Origin: CAZUYC01 sp964624475 | Lineage (GTDB): Bacteria > Myxococcota_A > UBA9160 > SMWR01 | DNA: 64,000 nucleotides | Assembly: GCA_964624475.1 (NCBI GenBank) | Contig: CAZUYC010000118.1 | Location: 25,143-89,142, forward strand | Direction: 5' to 3' | Part shown: in pieces, positions 1 to 7,708 of the stretch | Numbering within the stretch: the stretch's first letter is position 1 | Layout: each line of letters starts with the position of its first letter | The notes under the pieces: generated by a model | The model's database searches: none | Told to the model about the DNA's origin: nothing | Seen by the model: only the letters and a program-made list of their open reading frames with translations | Program-made: the position numbers and the translations under genes

Positions 1-1140
1 TTCGACGCCTACCGCAGGAACGGCGACGACGCGCCCGGCGAGGTCGCGTCGCTGGCCCTGCTCTTCGAGCGCGCCGGCGACCTGCGCGAGGCGCGCGCCG
101 CGGCGCGCGAGGGCACCCTGCTCGCCGAGTGCCAGAACGTCGCGCGCGAGCTCTCGAACGAGCCGGCGAACGTGCTGCCGCCGGCCGAGCTCGCGCGGCG
201 GGCGCAGCGCGTCGCGCGCGAGGTCGGGCTCGGCTGCCGCATCCTCGGCGTGCCGGAGATGCGCCGGCTCGGCATGGGCGCGATCCTGGCCGTGGGCCAG
301 GGCAGCGCGCATCCGCCGCGCGTGGTCGTCCTCGAGCACCGGCCGGGCCGCGCGGGCGCCGCCCGGCCCAAGCACGGGCCGGACGGGCGCAAGCGCGGGC
401 CGGCTGCCGTCTGCCTGGTCGGCAAGGGCATCACCTTCGACTCGGGCGGCCTCTCGATCAAGCCCGCGCAGGGCATGGACGAGATGAAGCACGACATGTC
501 GGGGGCGGCGGCGGTGGTCGGAGCGCTGCGCGCCTGCGCGCTGCTGCGGATCCCGATGCACGTGGTCGGCGTGATCGGAGCCGCGGAGAACATGCCGAGC
601 GGCACCGCCTACCGGCCCGGCGACATCGTGACCTCGATGTCGGGCAAGACGATCGAGATCCTGAACACCGACGCGGAGGGCCGCGTCGTGCTCGCCGACG
701 CGCTCCACTACGCGCGGTCCAACTTCCAACCGCGCGCGATGATCGACCTGGCGACCTTGACGGGCGCCTGCGTGGTGGCGCTCGGCAAGTGGGCCACGGG
801 GCTCTTTGGGAACGACGCGAAGCTCGTCGAGCTCGTGCGCCGGGCGGGCGAAGCGACCGGCGAGAAGACCTGGCCGATGCCGCTCTGGGAGGAGCACCGC
901 AAGGCCGTGCGCAGCGAGGTCGCGCAGCTCAAGAACGCGGCGGGCCGCGAGGCCGGTTCGTCGACGGCGGCGGCCTTCCTCGCGGCCTTCGCCGAGGACA
1001 CGCCGTGGGTGCACCTCGACATCGCCGGCACTGGCTGGACCAGCAAGGCCGCCGCCTATCAGCCTCGCGGAGCGACGGGCGTGGGCGTGCGCCTCGTGAT
1101 CGAGACGCTGCGCAGCCTGCGCGACGCGAAGCTCGGCTGA
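1..1140 (+). CDS. pepA: Leucyl aminopeptidase, M17 family (5' end missing)
   Basis: Cytosolic two-metal exopeptidase that removes N-terminal residues from peptides. The frame is open from base 1, so the start and much of the non-catalytic N-terminal domain lie outside the window; 379 residues are visible. The catalytic domain is clear: VGKGITFDSGGLSIKP at visible residues 140-155 carries metal-binding and catalytic residues, MKHDMSGAAA follows, and the family signature NTDAEGRVVLADAL is at 222-235. A short basic, glycine-rich loop (visible residues about 120-134) just before the first motif looks like a lineage-specific insertion. The gene ends 30 bases before the sigma-factor gene. Family assignment is firm; substrate preference cannot be read. 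Confidence 0.96.
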   Translation, partial: FDAYRRNGDDAPGEVASLALLFERAGDLREARAAAREGTLLAECQNVARELSNEPANVLPPAELARRAQRVAREVGLGCRILGVPEMRRLGMGAILAVGQGSAHPPRVVVLEHRPGRAGAARPKHGPDGRKRGPAAVCLVGKGITFDSGGLSIKPAQGMDEMKHDMSGAAAVVGALRACALLRIPMHVVGVIGAAENMPSGTAYRPGDIVTSMSGKTIEILNTDAEGRVVLADALHYARSNFQPRAMIDLATLTGACVVALGKWATGLFGNDAKLVELVRRAGEATGEKTWPMPLWEEHRKAVRSEVAQLKNAAGREAGSSTAAAFLAAFAEDTPWVHLDIAGTGWTSKAAAYQPRGATGVGVRLVIETLRSLRDAKLG

Positions 1141-1170
1141 CGCTACGCTCCGGCGCGACGAGGCCCCTCC

Positions 1171-2133
1171 TTGAGCCATCGCGACCCCGAGAAGCCGCGC
1201 GTCCCGGCCACGCCGGCGCCCGTCTCGCGCGAACCCGGCGCGCGGGCGCCGGTGCCGGTGCGCGAGCGCGGCGTCGGGCCCACTGATCCGCTCGCGCGCT
1301 ACATGGCCGAGCTCGGCAAGCACCCGCCGATCTCGCGCGAGCAGGAGCGCGAGCTCGCGGTGCGCTGGCGCGAGAGCGGAGACGTCGAGGCGGCGCGGCA
1401 GCTCGTGCTCGCGAACCTGCGCCTCGTGGTGAAGATCGCGATGGAGTACCGCCGCGCCTGGATCAACACGCTCGACCTGATCCAGGAGGGCAACGTCGGG
1501 CTGCTCCAGGCGACCCATCGCTTCGACCCCTACCAGGGCGTGAAGCTCTCCTCGTACGCGGCCTACTGGATCCGCGCGTACATCCTCAAGTACATCCTCG
1601 ACAACATCCGCATGGTCCGCCTCGGCAGGACGCGCGCCGAGCGCAAGCTCTTCTTCCGCCTGGGCAAGGAGCGCCGCGAGCTCGAGCGCCGCGGCTTCGA
1701 GGTGGGCCCGAAGCTGCTCGCGGAGCGGCTCGACGTGAGCGAGCGGGACGTGACCGACATGCAGCAGCGGCTCGCGGAGCCCGAGCTCTCGCTCAACGCG
1801 CCGCTGCGGCGCAGCGAGAGCGCGACCGAGCTGGGCGAGTTCGTGGCGGGCGGCGGGGCGACCGCCGAGCAGGAGGTGGGCGCCAGCCAGATGCGCGCGG
1901 TCTTCCTCGATCGCGTGCGCGATTTCGCGAAGGGCCTCGACGAGCGCGACCAGCGGATCCTCGAGGAGCGCATCCTCGCCGAGGAGCCGCGCACGCTCCA
2001 GCAGCTCGGCGAGGCCTTCGGCGTGACCCGCGAGCGCGTGCGCCAGCTCGAGGCGAAGCTCGTGGCACGGCTCTCGGAATACCTGAAGCAGCACCTCGTC
2101 GACTTCGAGTTCTACGCTTCGGCGCGCGATTGA
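1171..2133 (+). CDS. rpoH: Alternative sigma factor, RpoH (sigma-32) type
   Basis: RNA polymerase sigma subunit of the heat-shock type. The 320-residue protein has region 1.2/2 at about 40-150 (DLIQEGNVGLLQA, then FDPYQGVKLSSYAAYWIRAY), an RpoH-box-like segment RKLFFRLGKERRE at about 158-170, region 3 at 175-225, and a region 4 helix-turn-helix (TLQQLGEAFGVTRERVRQLE) at about 275-294. It lacks the region 1.1 and non-conserved insert of a primary sigma factor. The first 35 residues are a proline-rich extension of unknown role. The start is TTG at 1171; no better start lies closer to region 1.2. RpoH factors direct chaperone and protease genes; no target promoter was recognised here. Confidence 0.93.
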   Translation: MSHRDPEKPRVPATPAPVSREPGARAPVPVRERGVGPTDPLARYMAELGKHPPISREQERELAVRWRESGDVEAARQLVLANLRLVVKIAMEYRRAWINTLDLIQEGNVGLLQATHRFDPYQGVKLSSYAAYWIRAYILKYILDNIRMVRLGRTRAERKLFFRLGKERRELERRGFEVGPKLLAERLDVSERDVTDMQQRLAEPELSLNAPLRRSESATELGEFVAGGGATAEQEVGASQMRAVFLDRVRDFAKGLDERDQRILEERILAEEPRTLQQLGEAFGVTRERVRQLEAKLVARLSEYLKQHLVDFEFYASARD

Positions 2134-2139
2134 TGCGCG

Positions 2140-2430
2140 ATGCCCACGCACGGCGTGCGCCGGCGGGTGATCGTGCACGGACGCGTGCAGGGCGTCTGCT
2201 TCCGCGGCGCGACGGAGGCGGAGGCCCGCGCGGCCGGCGTGGCGGGCTTCGTGCGCAACCGGGCGGACGGCAGCGTCGAGGCCGTCTTCGAGGGCGATCC
2301 CGGGGCGGTGGCCGCGCTCGTCGAGTTCTGCCGGCGCGGCCCGCGCCACGCCCGGGTCGTGCAGATCGAGACCTTCGACGAGCCGCCCGAGGACCTGCGG
2401 GGCTTCCGGGTGCTGCGCTCGGGGGCGTGA
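2140..2430 (+). CDS. acyP: Acylphosphatase
   Basis: Small soluble enzyme that hydrolyses acyl phosphates. The 96-residue length fits the family. The signature is intact: GRVQGVCFRGATEAEA (catalytic Arg in CFRG, about residue 21) followed by GFVRNRADGSVEAVFEG (catalytic Asn in VRN). The start ATG lies seven bases after the sigma-factor stop, so the two are probably cotranscribed. Nothing unusual. Confidence 0.94.
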   Translation: MPTHGVRRRVIVHGRVQGVCFRGATEAEARAAGVAGFVRNRADGSVEAVFEGDPGAVAALVEFCRRGPRHARVVQIETFDEPPEDLRGFRVLRSGA

Positions 2431-2554
2431 GGCTCGCGGGCGCCCCTTCGCGGCCAAGGCCGCCCAGCCTCTCTTCCCCCGAGGGGTACGCAGCCTCGGA
2501 GCCGATCCGGCCGCCCGCGTAAAGCGGCTCCCTCCGCATGCCGACCCGTGAGGC

Positions 2555-3238
2555 ATGGGCCTGCGTCCCACGGCCATGCTCTTCCTGCCGCCCCTGCCCC
2601 CGCTGCAGCTCCGGACCGGCGAGACCGTGCTGCTCGGCCGCAGCCGTAGCTGCGACCTCGCGCTGCACAGCCCGGACGCCTCGCGGCGCCACGCCGAGAT
2701 CCGGCTCGAGCCGAGCGGCTGGATGGTGCGCGACCTCGACAGCACCAACGGAACCTTCGTGAACGGCGAGCGCGTGACCGAGCGGGCGCTGCGGCCCGGC
2801 GATCGCATCGAGATCGGCGGCGATTCGATCACCTTCTGCGAGGTCGGCGTCGAGCTCGAAGGCCAGGGCGCGAGCGCGTCGGGCGAGGCGCAGACGATGA
2901 TGGTCGAGCGCCCGGTCCCGGGGGAGAGCTTCCAGGGGAGCCTCGCGGAGATCCCGCCCTTCGCCGTGCTCCAGATCCTCGAAATGGGCCGCAAGACCGG
3001 CTGCCTGCACGTCGAGACCGACGACGGCCCGGGTCGCATCTGGCTCGCCGCGGGGGCGCCCGTCCACGCGGACACGAAACTCCAGCGCGGCTTCGACGCC
3101 GCCGTGTCGGTCGTGCACGCCGCGTCGGGGCGCTTCCGCTTCGAGTCGGGCGCCCAGGCGACGGAGCAGACGATCCAGGCGTCCGTGACCGAGCTCCTGC
3201 TCGAGGCCTCCCGCCTCCTCGACGAAGCCCCCCGCTAG
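2555..3238 (+). CDS. FHA domain plus DUF4388 (PATAN-like) protein
   Basis: Likely a cytoplasmic signalling protein. An FHA phosphothreonine-binding domain occupies about residues 18-100, with the expected GRSRSCDL, SRRHAEI and DLDSTNGTFVNGERV motifs. After a linker, residues about 125-225 match a DUF4388 domain (SFQGSLAEIPPFAVLQILEM, then the RKTGCL segment), common in deltaproteobacterial proteins with regulator domains. The annotated start is ATG 2555; an in-frame ATG at 2576 (residue 8) is an alternative, since neither has a strong ribosome site. It converges on the 3368-4639 gene, with a perfect palindrome between them. The phosphorylated partner is unknown. Confidence 0.88.
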   Translation: MGLRPTAMLFLPPLPPLQLRTGETVLLGRSRSCDLALHSPDASRRHAEIRLEPSGWMVRDLDSTNGTFVNGERVTERALRPGDRIEIGGDSITFCEVGVELEGQGASASGEAQTMMVERPVPGESFQGSLAEIPPFAVLQILEMGRKTGCLHVETDDGPGRIWLAAGAPVHADTKLQRGFDAAVSVVHAASGRFRFESGAQATEQTIQASVTELLLEASRLLDEAPR

Positions 3239-3254
3239 CGGTGGCGCGGCGCGC

Positions 3255-3362
3255 GGGGACGGTGTTCAGATGTTAAGGATATTCAGATTCTCCCCCGAAG
3301 CGAGCCCAGCGGGCGTTAGTGACGGAGAATCTGAATATCCTTAACATCTGAACACCGTCCCC
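3255..3362. repeat. Family B palindrome, copy 1 (39-base perfect inverted repeat)
   Basis: Arms 3255-3293 and 3324-3362 are exact reverse complements over 39 bases, separated by a 30-base loop. The ends read GGGGACGGTGTT and the inner ends CAGATTCTCC. It lies between two convergent genes and could fold as RNA or DNA; it has no T-tract, so terminator function is uncertain. The same element with five paired changes occurs at 39817-39925. No transposase is adjacent. Confidence 0.95.
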
Positions 3363-3367
3363 TCCCG

Positions 3368-4639
3368 CTAGCGCTGGCGCGCCGACGCGGTGGCGGGGAA
3401 GGTGGAGCGAATCCAGCGCCTCACCTCCCCGTCGACGGCCGCGGTCTCGCGACCGAGAACGGCCGCCAGCGCCTCGTCGTCGGAGCGGCCCGTGCCGAGC
3501 AGCGTCAGGATCCGCGCGCGATCCGCGGGCTTCGTGCGCGCCTCGATCCAGCTCGCGGCGGCGGCGGCGACCAGGTAGGCCGAGCGCGCGTCTTCGTCGC
3601 CGAGCCCCGAGAAGCTCGGCGCGATCCGGCGCAGCGCGATCCACGTGCCCGCGTCGATGCGCTGGCGCAGCGACGAGCGCTCGCTCCTCGTCAGGCCGGC
3701 GTGTCCGCGGGAGGCGCGCTCGCAGAGCTCCGCCAGGCCCTCGTTGAGCCAGTAGGGTCGGTCGCCGCCGGTCTGCTCGCGGAAGACCGCGTGCGTGTAC
3801 TCGTGGAAGAGCAGCGCGCGCAGCTCCCCGGCGGGGTGCGCGGCCGAGACGACGTGGATGCGACCGTCGTAGAAGCCGACGGTCTGGAACGAGAAGCGGT
3901 GGCGATGCGCGCGCAGATAGGCGGCCTTGCCGTAGAGGACGACCCCCATCGGATCCGCCGGGACCGTCCCGAGCCGCGCCCGAACGGCCTCGCGCGCCTC
4001 CTCGAGGTAGCGCACCACCGTCGCGGCGTACGCCGGCTCGGCCCGGCCGAGCTCGGCGTCGAAGCGGATCCGGAAGTGCTCGTGGGGGACGCTCACGAAG
4101 ACGCCCGAGCCCGGGGTCGAGGCCAGGTCGGCGAGGCGCCGCTCGTCCTCGAGCGCGCGCAGGCGCTCCTGCGCCGCCCGGCGCCAGGGCTCGTACGCGT
4201 CTCCGGCGTGGGACAGGAACGCGCGCAGATGCCCCTCGGCGGAAGCGTAGCGGCCGCGCTCGCGGTCGAGGCTCGCGAGGTACCAGTGCGGCTCCGGCAT
4301 CCGCGGGTCCGCGCGCAGGACGCCCTCGAGCGCGGTGGCGGCGCGCGCCGTCTCGCCGCGCTCGAGGTCTGCGACGGCTCCCTCCACGATGCGCCGCGAG
4401 CGGCTGGCCTCCACCCCCCTCCGCCCCGGGCGCGGCGGCAGCAGCGCCGGGAGTGTCTCCTGCGGGCCGTCGCGCCAGAGGTCGCGGAGGCCCGCCCGCC
4501 CCTCGCGGGCGTCGGGCGGCATCGCCGCGGGATCGTCGGCGATGTGCGTCACGCCGTCGGCATCCACCCAGGTGTAGACGCCCGCTCCGGCCGCCGCCGG
4601 AACGAGGAGGGCCACTGCCAGCAGGACCCGACGGCGCAT
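3368..4639 (-). CDS. DUF4124 / TPR / peptidase-MA-like secreted protein
   Basis: A 423-residue protein starting MRRRVLLAVALLVPAAAGAG, a signal peptide. A DUF4124-like segment follows (VYTWVDADGVTHIADDP, residues 21-37), then TPR-like helices at about 83-170, and a C-terminal peptidase-MA-like domain containing the zinc motif HEYTH at 279-283 with a downstream NEGLAE glutamate at about 300. This suggests an exported metallopeptidase-like protein, but substrate and activity are unknown. The ATG at 4639 is preferred because it directly precedes the signal peptide; upstream open sequence is only repeat DNA. The stop is just beyond the family B palindrome. Confidence 0.85.
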   Translation of the reverse strand: MRRRVLLAVALLVPAAAGAGVYTWVDADGVTHIADDPAAMPPDAREGRAGLRDLWRDGPQETLPALLPPRPGRRGVEASRSRRIVEGAVADLERGETARAATALEGVLRADPRMPEPHWYLASLDRERGRYASAEGHLRAFLSHAGDAYEPWRRAAQERLRALEDERRLADLASTPGSGVFVSVPHEHFRIRFDAELGRAEPAYAATVVRYLEEAREAVRARLGTVPADPMGVVLYGKAAYLRAHRHRFSFQTVGFYDGRIHVVSAAHPAGELRALLFHEYTHAVFREQTGGDRPYWLNEGLAELCERASRGHAGLTRSERSSLRQRIDAGTWIALRRIAPSFSGLGDEDARSAYLVAAAAASWIEARTKPADRARILTLLGTGRSDDEALAAVLGRETAAVDGEVRRWIRSTFPATASARQR

Positions 4640-4677
4640 CCCCTTCGCTTCGGAGCCCTCCGGGTCCCGCTTGAAGG

Positions 4678-4864
4678 GCGCCCCAAGGCCGCGAAGCGGC
4701 CGCCCCGGCGAGCCGCAGGCGACGGCGCGTCCCAGGGCCAGGGGCCCGCAAGGAGGCCGCAGGCCTCCGCGCAACGAGCCGCAGGCGAGCGGCGCTTCCC
4801 AGGGCCAGGGGCCGCAAGCAGGCCGCAGGCCTGCGCGCAGCGAGCCGCAGGCGAGCGGAGTGCT
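4678..4864 (+). repeat. Family A repeat cluster (two 67-base tandem units plus a partial)
   Basis: Two direct units of 67 bases, 4731-4797 and 4798-4864, each run from CCCAGGGCCAGGGG through a small hairpin to the family A core GCAGCGAGCCGCAGGCGAGC (second unit; first has one change in the core). A third, partial unit precedes them at 4678-4730. The cluster fills the gap between the signal-peptide protein and moaB, both read leftward, and its right end reaches the moaB stop codon. Confidence 0.85.
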
Positions 4865-5396
4865 AAGGCCCGACCTTTCTCGCCTCGGCGAGCAGGTGTC
4901 CGAGCTCCGGCAGGACGAGCTTCTCCATCGCGAGCTGCACGGCGCCGCGGGAGCCGGGGAGCACGAAGACCACACGGCCCCGGGCCAGCCCGGCCAGGGC
5001 GCGGGAGAGGATCGCCGCCGACCCGACGTCCTGATAGGAGAGCATCCGGAAGAGCTCGCCGAAGCCCGGCACGACCCGCTCGAGCAGGGGCGCGACGGCC
5101 TCGGGCGTCACGTCGCGCGGCGCGACCCCGGTTCCGCCGGTCAGGATCACCGCGTCGACGCCGTCGCGCGCGAGCGCCGCCCGCAGCGCCGCAGCGATCG
5201 CCGAAACGTCGTCGCGCACGATCTCGCGCGCGACGACGGCGTGCCCGGCGGCGGCGAGGAGCTCCGCCACGCGCGCCCCGCCGGTATCGGTTTCCAGCGT
5301 ACGCGTGTCGCTCACGGTCAGCACGCACGCGGCCACACGCACCGGGGCGGCGCGGCGGTGCGGATGGCGCTGCGACGCGGGGCCGGGCTCGCTCAA
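4863..5396 (-). CDS. moaB: Molybdenum cofactor biosynthesis protein MoaB/MogA family
   Basis: Adenylates molybdopterin or helps insert molybdate during molybdenum cofactor assembly, in the cytosol. The 177-residue protein has the N-terminal VLTVSDTRT motif, the nucleotide-binding ILTGGTGVAPRDVTPEA and the C-terminal LPGSRGAV segment. The start is taken as TTG 5396, which overlaps the moaD-moaE stop by four bases (TTGA) and gives a family-like N-terminus (MSEPGPASQRHPHR); a GTG closer to the core is possible. Translational coupling with the upstream fusion gene is likely. MoaB and MogA cannot be separated by eye. Confidence 0.92.
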   Translation of the reverse strand: MSEPGPASQRHPHRRAAPVRVAACVLTVSDTRTLETDTGGARVAELLAAAGHAVVAREIVRDDVSAIAAALRAALARDGVDAVILTGGTGVAPRDVTPEAVAPLLERVVPGFGELFRMLSYQDVGSAAILSRALAGLARGRVVFVLPGSRGAVQLAMEKLVLPELGHLLAEARKVGP

Positions 5397-6052
5397 GGGC
5401 GCTCGTCCACCCAGTACTCGCCGTCGGCCGCGAACTCCTTCTTCCAGATGGGGACCCGTTGCTTGAGCGCATCGATGGCGAAGCGGCAGGCGGCGAAGGC
5501 CTCGGCGCGATGGGGCGCGGCCGCCGCGACGACGACGGCGAGCTCCCCGATCTCGAGGTGGCCCGTGCGGTGGGCGATCGCGACCCGCGCCCCCGGCCAG
5601 CGCAGGGCCGCGTCGGCGGCGATCCGGTCCATCTCGCGCTCGGCCATGCCCGGATAGGCCTCGTACTCGAGGTGGCGGATCTCGCGACCCCGCGCCTGGT
5701 CGCGCACCGCGCCGACGAAGACCACGATCCCGCCCATCCCCCGGCCGGCCACGCGCGCGGAGACCGCGCCCACGTCGAGCGGCCGCTCGGAGAGCCAGCA
5801 GCGGGCCGCCCCTCCGGCCACCGGAGGCAGCAGCGCCACCTCGTCCCCCTCCCGCAGGACGGTCTCGCGCGCCGCGACCTCGAGGTTGACCGACGTCGCG
5901 AGCCGCTCGCCGAAGCGGTCGATCACCTCGTGGTCGCGGGCCAGGAGCGCGACGAGATCGCGCACGCGCGCTCCCTCGGGGAGGGCGACGGAGAGCTCCT
6001 TCCCTCCCACGGCCTCGCGCACCGCTCCGAAGAGCTTGACCACGACCCGCAC
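5393..6052 (-). CDS. MoaD-MoaE fusion, molybdopterin synthase
   Basis: Both subunits of molybdopterin synthase in one 219-residue chain. Residues 1-81 are MoaD (ubiquitin-like, starting MRVVVKLFGAVREAVG) ending in the thiocarboxylate-forming Gly-Gly at 80-81 (LLPPVAGG). Residues about 84-219 are MoaE, with the HRTGHLEIGE, HRAEAF and PIWKKEF motifs (catalytic Lys in WKKE). Because the MoaD C-terminal glycine must be free to carry sulfur, the fusion should need cleavage after residue 81, as reported for mycobacterial MoaX. GTG 6052 is chosen because it gives the usual MoaD start; a TTG at 6088 lies upstream. Confidence 0.92.
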   Translation of the reverse strand: MRVVVKLFGAVREAVGGKELSVALPEGARVRDLVALLARDHEVIDRFGERLATSVNLEVAARETVLREGDEVALLPPVAGGAARCWLSERPLDVGAVSARVAGRGMGGIVVFVGAVRDQARGREIRHLEYEAYPGMAEREMDRIAADAALRWPGARVAIAHRTGHLEIGELAVVVAAAAPHRAEAFAACRFAIDALKQRVPIWKKEFAADGEYWVDERP

Positions 6053-6098
6053 GCACGAGAGGCTACTTCCGGCACCGCTCCCCCTCAACGCGGCGCGG

Positions 6099-6128
6099 TT
6101 GACCGGCCTTTTCGGGCCCCCCTAGAAT
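6099..6128 (+). promoter_or_regulatory. Sigma-70-type promoter for the 6154 gene
   Basis: TTGACC at 6099-6104 and TAGAAT at 6123-6128 with an 18-base spacer. The start codon at 6154 follows closely, leaving a leader of about 20 bases that contains a strong ribosome site (GGAAGGAGGGGG at 6138-6149). This is one of the clearest promoters in the window. Confidence 0.72.
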
Positions 6129-6153
6129 CGGGCTCACGGAAGGAGGGGGATCG

Positions 6154-6840
6154 ATGGCTGCCCGCAGGAAGCCCAAGCGCAAGAAAGCCGCCCGGTCGAA
6201 GAAGAGCGGGCGCAAGAAGACGCTCGCGAAGCGCCGCGCGGCGAAGAAGGCCTCCCGGAAGAAGGCCCCCGGCTCGGGCCGGGCGCGCCGCGGGGGGGCG
6301 CCGCGCAAGACCCGGGTCCGCAAGAAGGCCGCGGCTCGCCGGCCGGCGGCCGCCAGGCCGTCGGCGCGACCCCGGGCGCCGAAGGCGACCGCGTCGAAGG
6401 CGACCGCGCCCAAGACGACCGCGTCGAAGGAGGCGGCGAAGCCCGGTGCATCCTCCGGACCGGCGGCAGCGCCGCCCTCGGCCGCCGCCCCCGCTGCGAA
6501 GCCCTCGGCCCCCGTCGCGGCCCCTCCGCGACCGGCCGGAGCGCCCAAGCCGGCCGCAGCGCCCGCGTCCGTGGCCGCGAGCGTGCCCCAGCGCATCGGC
6601 TCGGTGACGCACTACTACCCGCACGTGAACGCGGGCGTGATCGCGATCGAGGCGGGCCAGCTGCGGGTGGGGGACACGGTCCACGTGCGCGGGCACACGA
6701 CGGACTACTACCAGCGCGTCGACCGCATCGAGGTGGACCACAAGCCGGTCGAATCGGCCCGTGCGGGCCAGTCCGTCGGCGTGCACGTCGCGCAGCGGGT
6801 GCGCGAGGGCGACGCGGTCTGGAAGGTCTCCTCGGGCTAG
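6154..6840 (+). CDS. Translation-factor domain II-like protein with a lysine/alanine-rich tail
   Basis: A 228-residue two-part protein. Residues 1-145 are low-complexity and strongly basic: repeated KK, RKK and KKA clusters to about 65, then Ala/Pro/Lys repeats (KATASKATAPKTTASKEA), resembling bacterial histone-H1-like or AlgP tails. Residues about 148-225 match the small translation elongation factor-like beta-barrel family (EF-Tu domain II fold), with IGSVTHYYPHVNAGVI, VGDTVHVRG and a final VREGDAVWKV. The tail probably binds nucleic acid or ribosomes; that is inference. It has its own promoter and a very strong ribosome site, so expression is probably high. Confidence 0.82.
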   Translation: MAARRKPKRKKAARSKKSGRKKTLAKRRAAKKASRKKAPGSGRARRGGAPRKTRVRKKAAARRPAAARPSARPRAPKATASKATAPKTTASKEAAKPGASSGPAAAPPSAAAPAAKPSAPVAAPPRPAGAPKPAAAPASVAASVPQRIGSVTHYYPHVNAGVIAIEAGQLRVGDTVHVRGHTTDYYQRVDRIEVDHKPVESARAGQSVGVHVAQRVREGDAVWKVSSG

Positions 6841-6950
6841 AAGCCCGAGGCGAGCGGAGCTTTCCAGGGCGAGGAGCCCGCAAGCGGGCCGGAGGCCTGC
6901 GCGCAGCGGGCCGGAGCTCCGGTGGAGCTCGGCCGCAGGCGAGCGGAGAA
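6841..6950 (+). repeat. Family A repeat between convergent genes
   Basis: Two GAGGCGAGCGGAG-type ends are visible (6849-6860 region and 6937-6950). Between them a GCGCGCAGCG half-core is split from its GCAGGCGAGCGGAG half by an inserted hairpin built on GGAGCTCC/GGAGCTC (about 6909-6933). It fills the space between the translation-factor-like gene and bactofilin, which converge. Confidence 0.75.
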
Positions 6951-6952
6951 CC

Positions 6953-7450
6953 CTAGGGCTGGGAAGTGCCCTCGGGGGCCGGCGTCGGCGCGGGCGGCTG
7001 CTTGCGCCCGCCGCCCGGGATCGCCTTGAGCGCCCCCTTGCCCTCGGAGCCGGGCATCTTGACCTGCCCGTCGAGCGCGGCGCCCTCCTCCACGACGAGG
7101 GACGGTGTCTCGAGGTTCCCGTGGACGCGGGCCGTCTTGTGCAGGACGACCTTGCGCGCGGCGATGATGTCTCCCTCGACGAGGCCGCTCACGACCACCG
7201 TGTTGGAGCGGATCGTCGCGTGGATCTCGCCGCTCTCCCCGACGATCAGGGTGTTCTCGCTGGCGATCTCGCCGCGGAAGCGCCCGTCGATGCGCACGGT
7301 GTCCCGGAACGAGAGCTTGCCCTCGAACTCGGAGCCCTGGTCGATGAAGGCGCTGAGCCCGCCCGCGCTCGGGGGCGAGCCGCTCGAACCCGACCCCGCG
7401 CCCGGCACCTCGAACTCGGAGGTGCCGCGTCCGAACGACTTGAGTGCCAT
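6953..7450 (-). CDS. Bactofilin (polymer-forming cytoskeletal protein)
   Basis: Cytoskeletal scaffold protein of 165 residues. The central region, about residues 33-135, has the repetitive beta-helix pattern of bactofilins (GSEFEGKLSFRDTVRIDG, then GEIHATIRSNTVVVSGLVEG, then AARKVVLHKTARVHGNL), flanked by disordered Gly/Ser/Pro-rich ends. The start ATG 7450 has a good ribosome site (GGGAGGACC) eight bases upstream, which decides against the longer open frame. Bactofilins form nucleotide-free filaments that position envelope or chromosome-segregation factors; the role here cannot be read from the neighbours. Confidence 0.93.
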   Translation of the reverse strand: MALKSFGRGTSEFEVPGAGSGSSGSPPSAGGLSAFIDQGSEFEGKLSFRDTVRIDGRFRGEIASENTLIVGESGEIHATIRSNTVVVSGLVEGDIIAARKVVLHKTARVHGNLETPSLVVEEGAALDGQVKMPGSEGKGALKAIPGGGRKQPPAPTPAPEGTSQP

Positions 7451-7589
7451 CTCAGGTCCTCCCTGGATCCCGGAATCCCGGCCCATGCTTCGGCGGGGTG
7501 AAGCGGCGACTTGAGATGACGGCGATCACGGAACTCGCCGGCCGGTCGGGCCGATGCGCCGTCGGCGCCTGGCGCTCGGGCCCGGAATG

Positions 7590-7699
7590 CCCCGCAAGCG
7601 CCCGAAGGGGCCGGAGCTCCTGTGGAGCTCGGCCCGCAGCGAGCCGAAGGCGAGCGGAGTGCGGGCCCCCCGCTAAGGAGGCGCCCGAAGGGCGCTAGC
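7590..7699 (+). repeat. Family A repeat with inserted hairpin
   Basis: Contains a GGCCGGAGCTCC-TGT-GGAGCTCGGCC hairpin (about 7610-7636), followed directly by the core variant CGCAGCGAGCCGAAGGCGAG and GCGGAGTGCGGGCCCC; a second GGCGCCCGAAGGGCGC hairpin ends the unit (about 7680-7697). The rest of the 258-base gap between bactofilin and holB (divergent) shows nothing I recognise beyond this element. Confidence 0.8.
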
Positions 7700-7708
7700 C
7701 TGCCGCCC

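Noticed and set aside
1171..2133. Primary sigma factor RpoD
   Set aside because: No region 1.1 or long non-conserved insert, length 320, and an RpoH-box-like segment is present.
3255..3362. Insertion sequence ends
   Set aside because: The arms enclose only 30 bases and no transposase frame; the same holds for the 39817 and 21253 elements.
3701..6607. A 968-codon open frame on the + strand, and similar very long frames at 7246-11076 (-) and 14355-18335 (+)
   Set aside because: They lie opposite or across several well-recognised genes, have Arg/Ala/Pro-dominated composition and no motifs. At this GC content stop codons are rare, so they are shadows.
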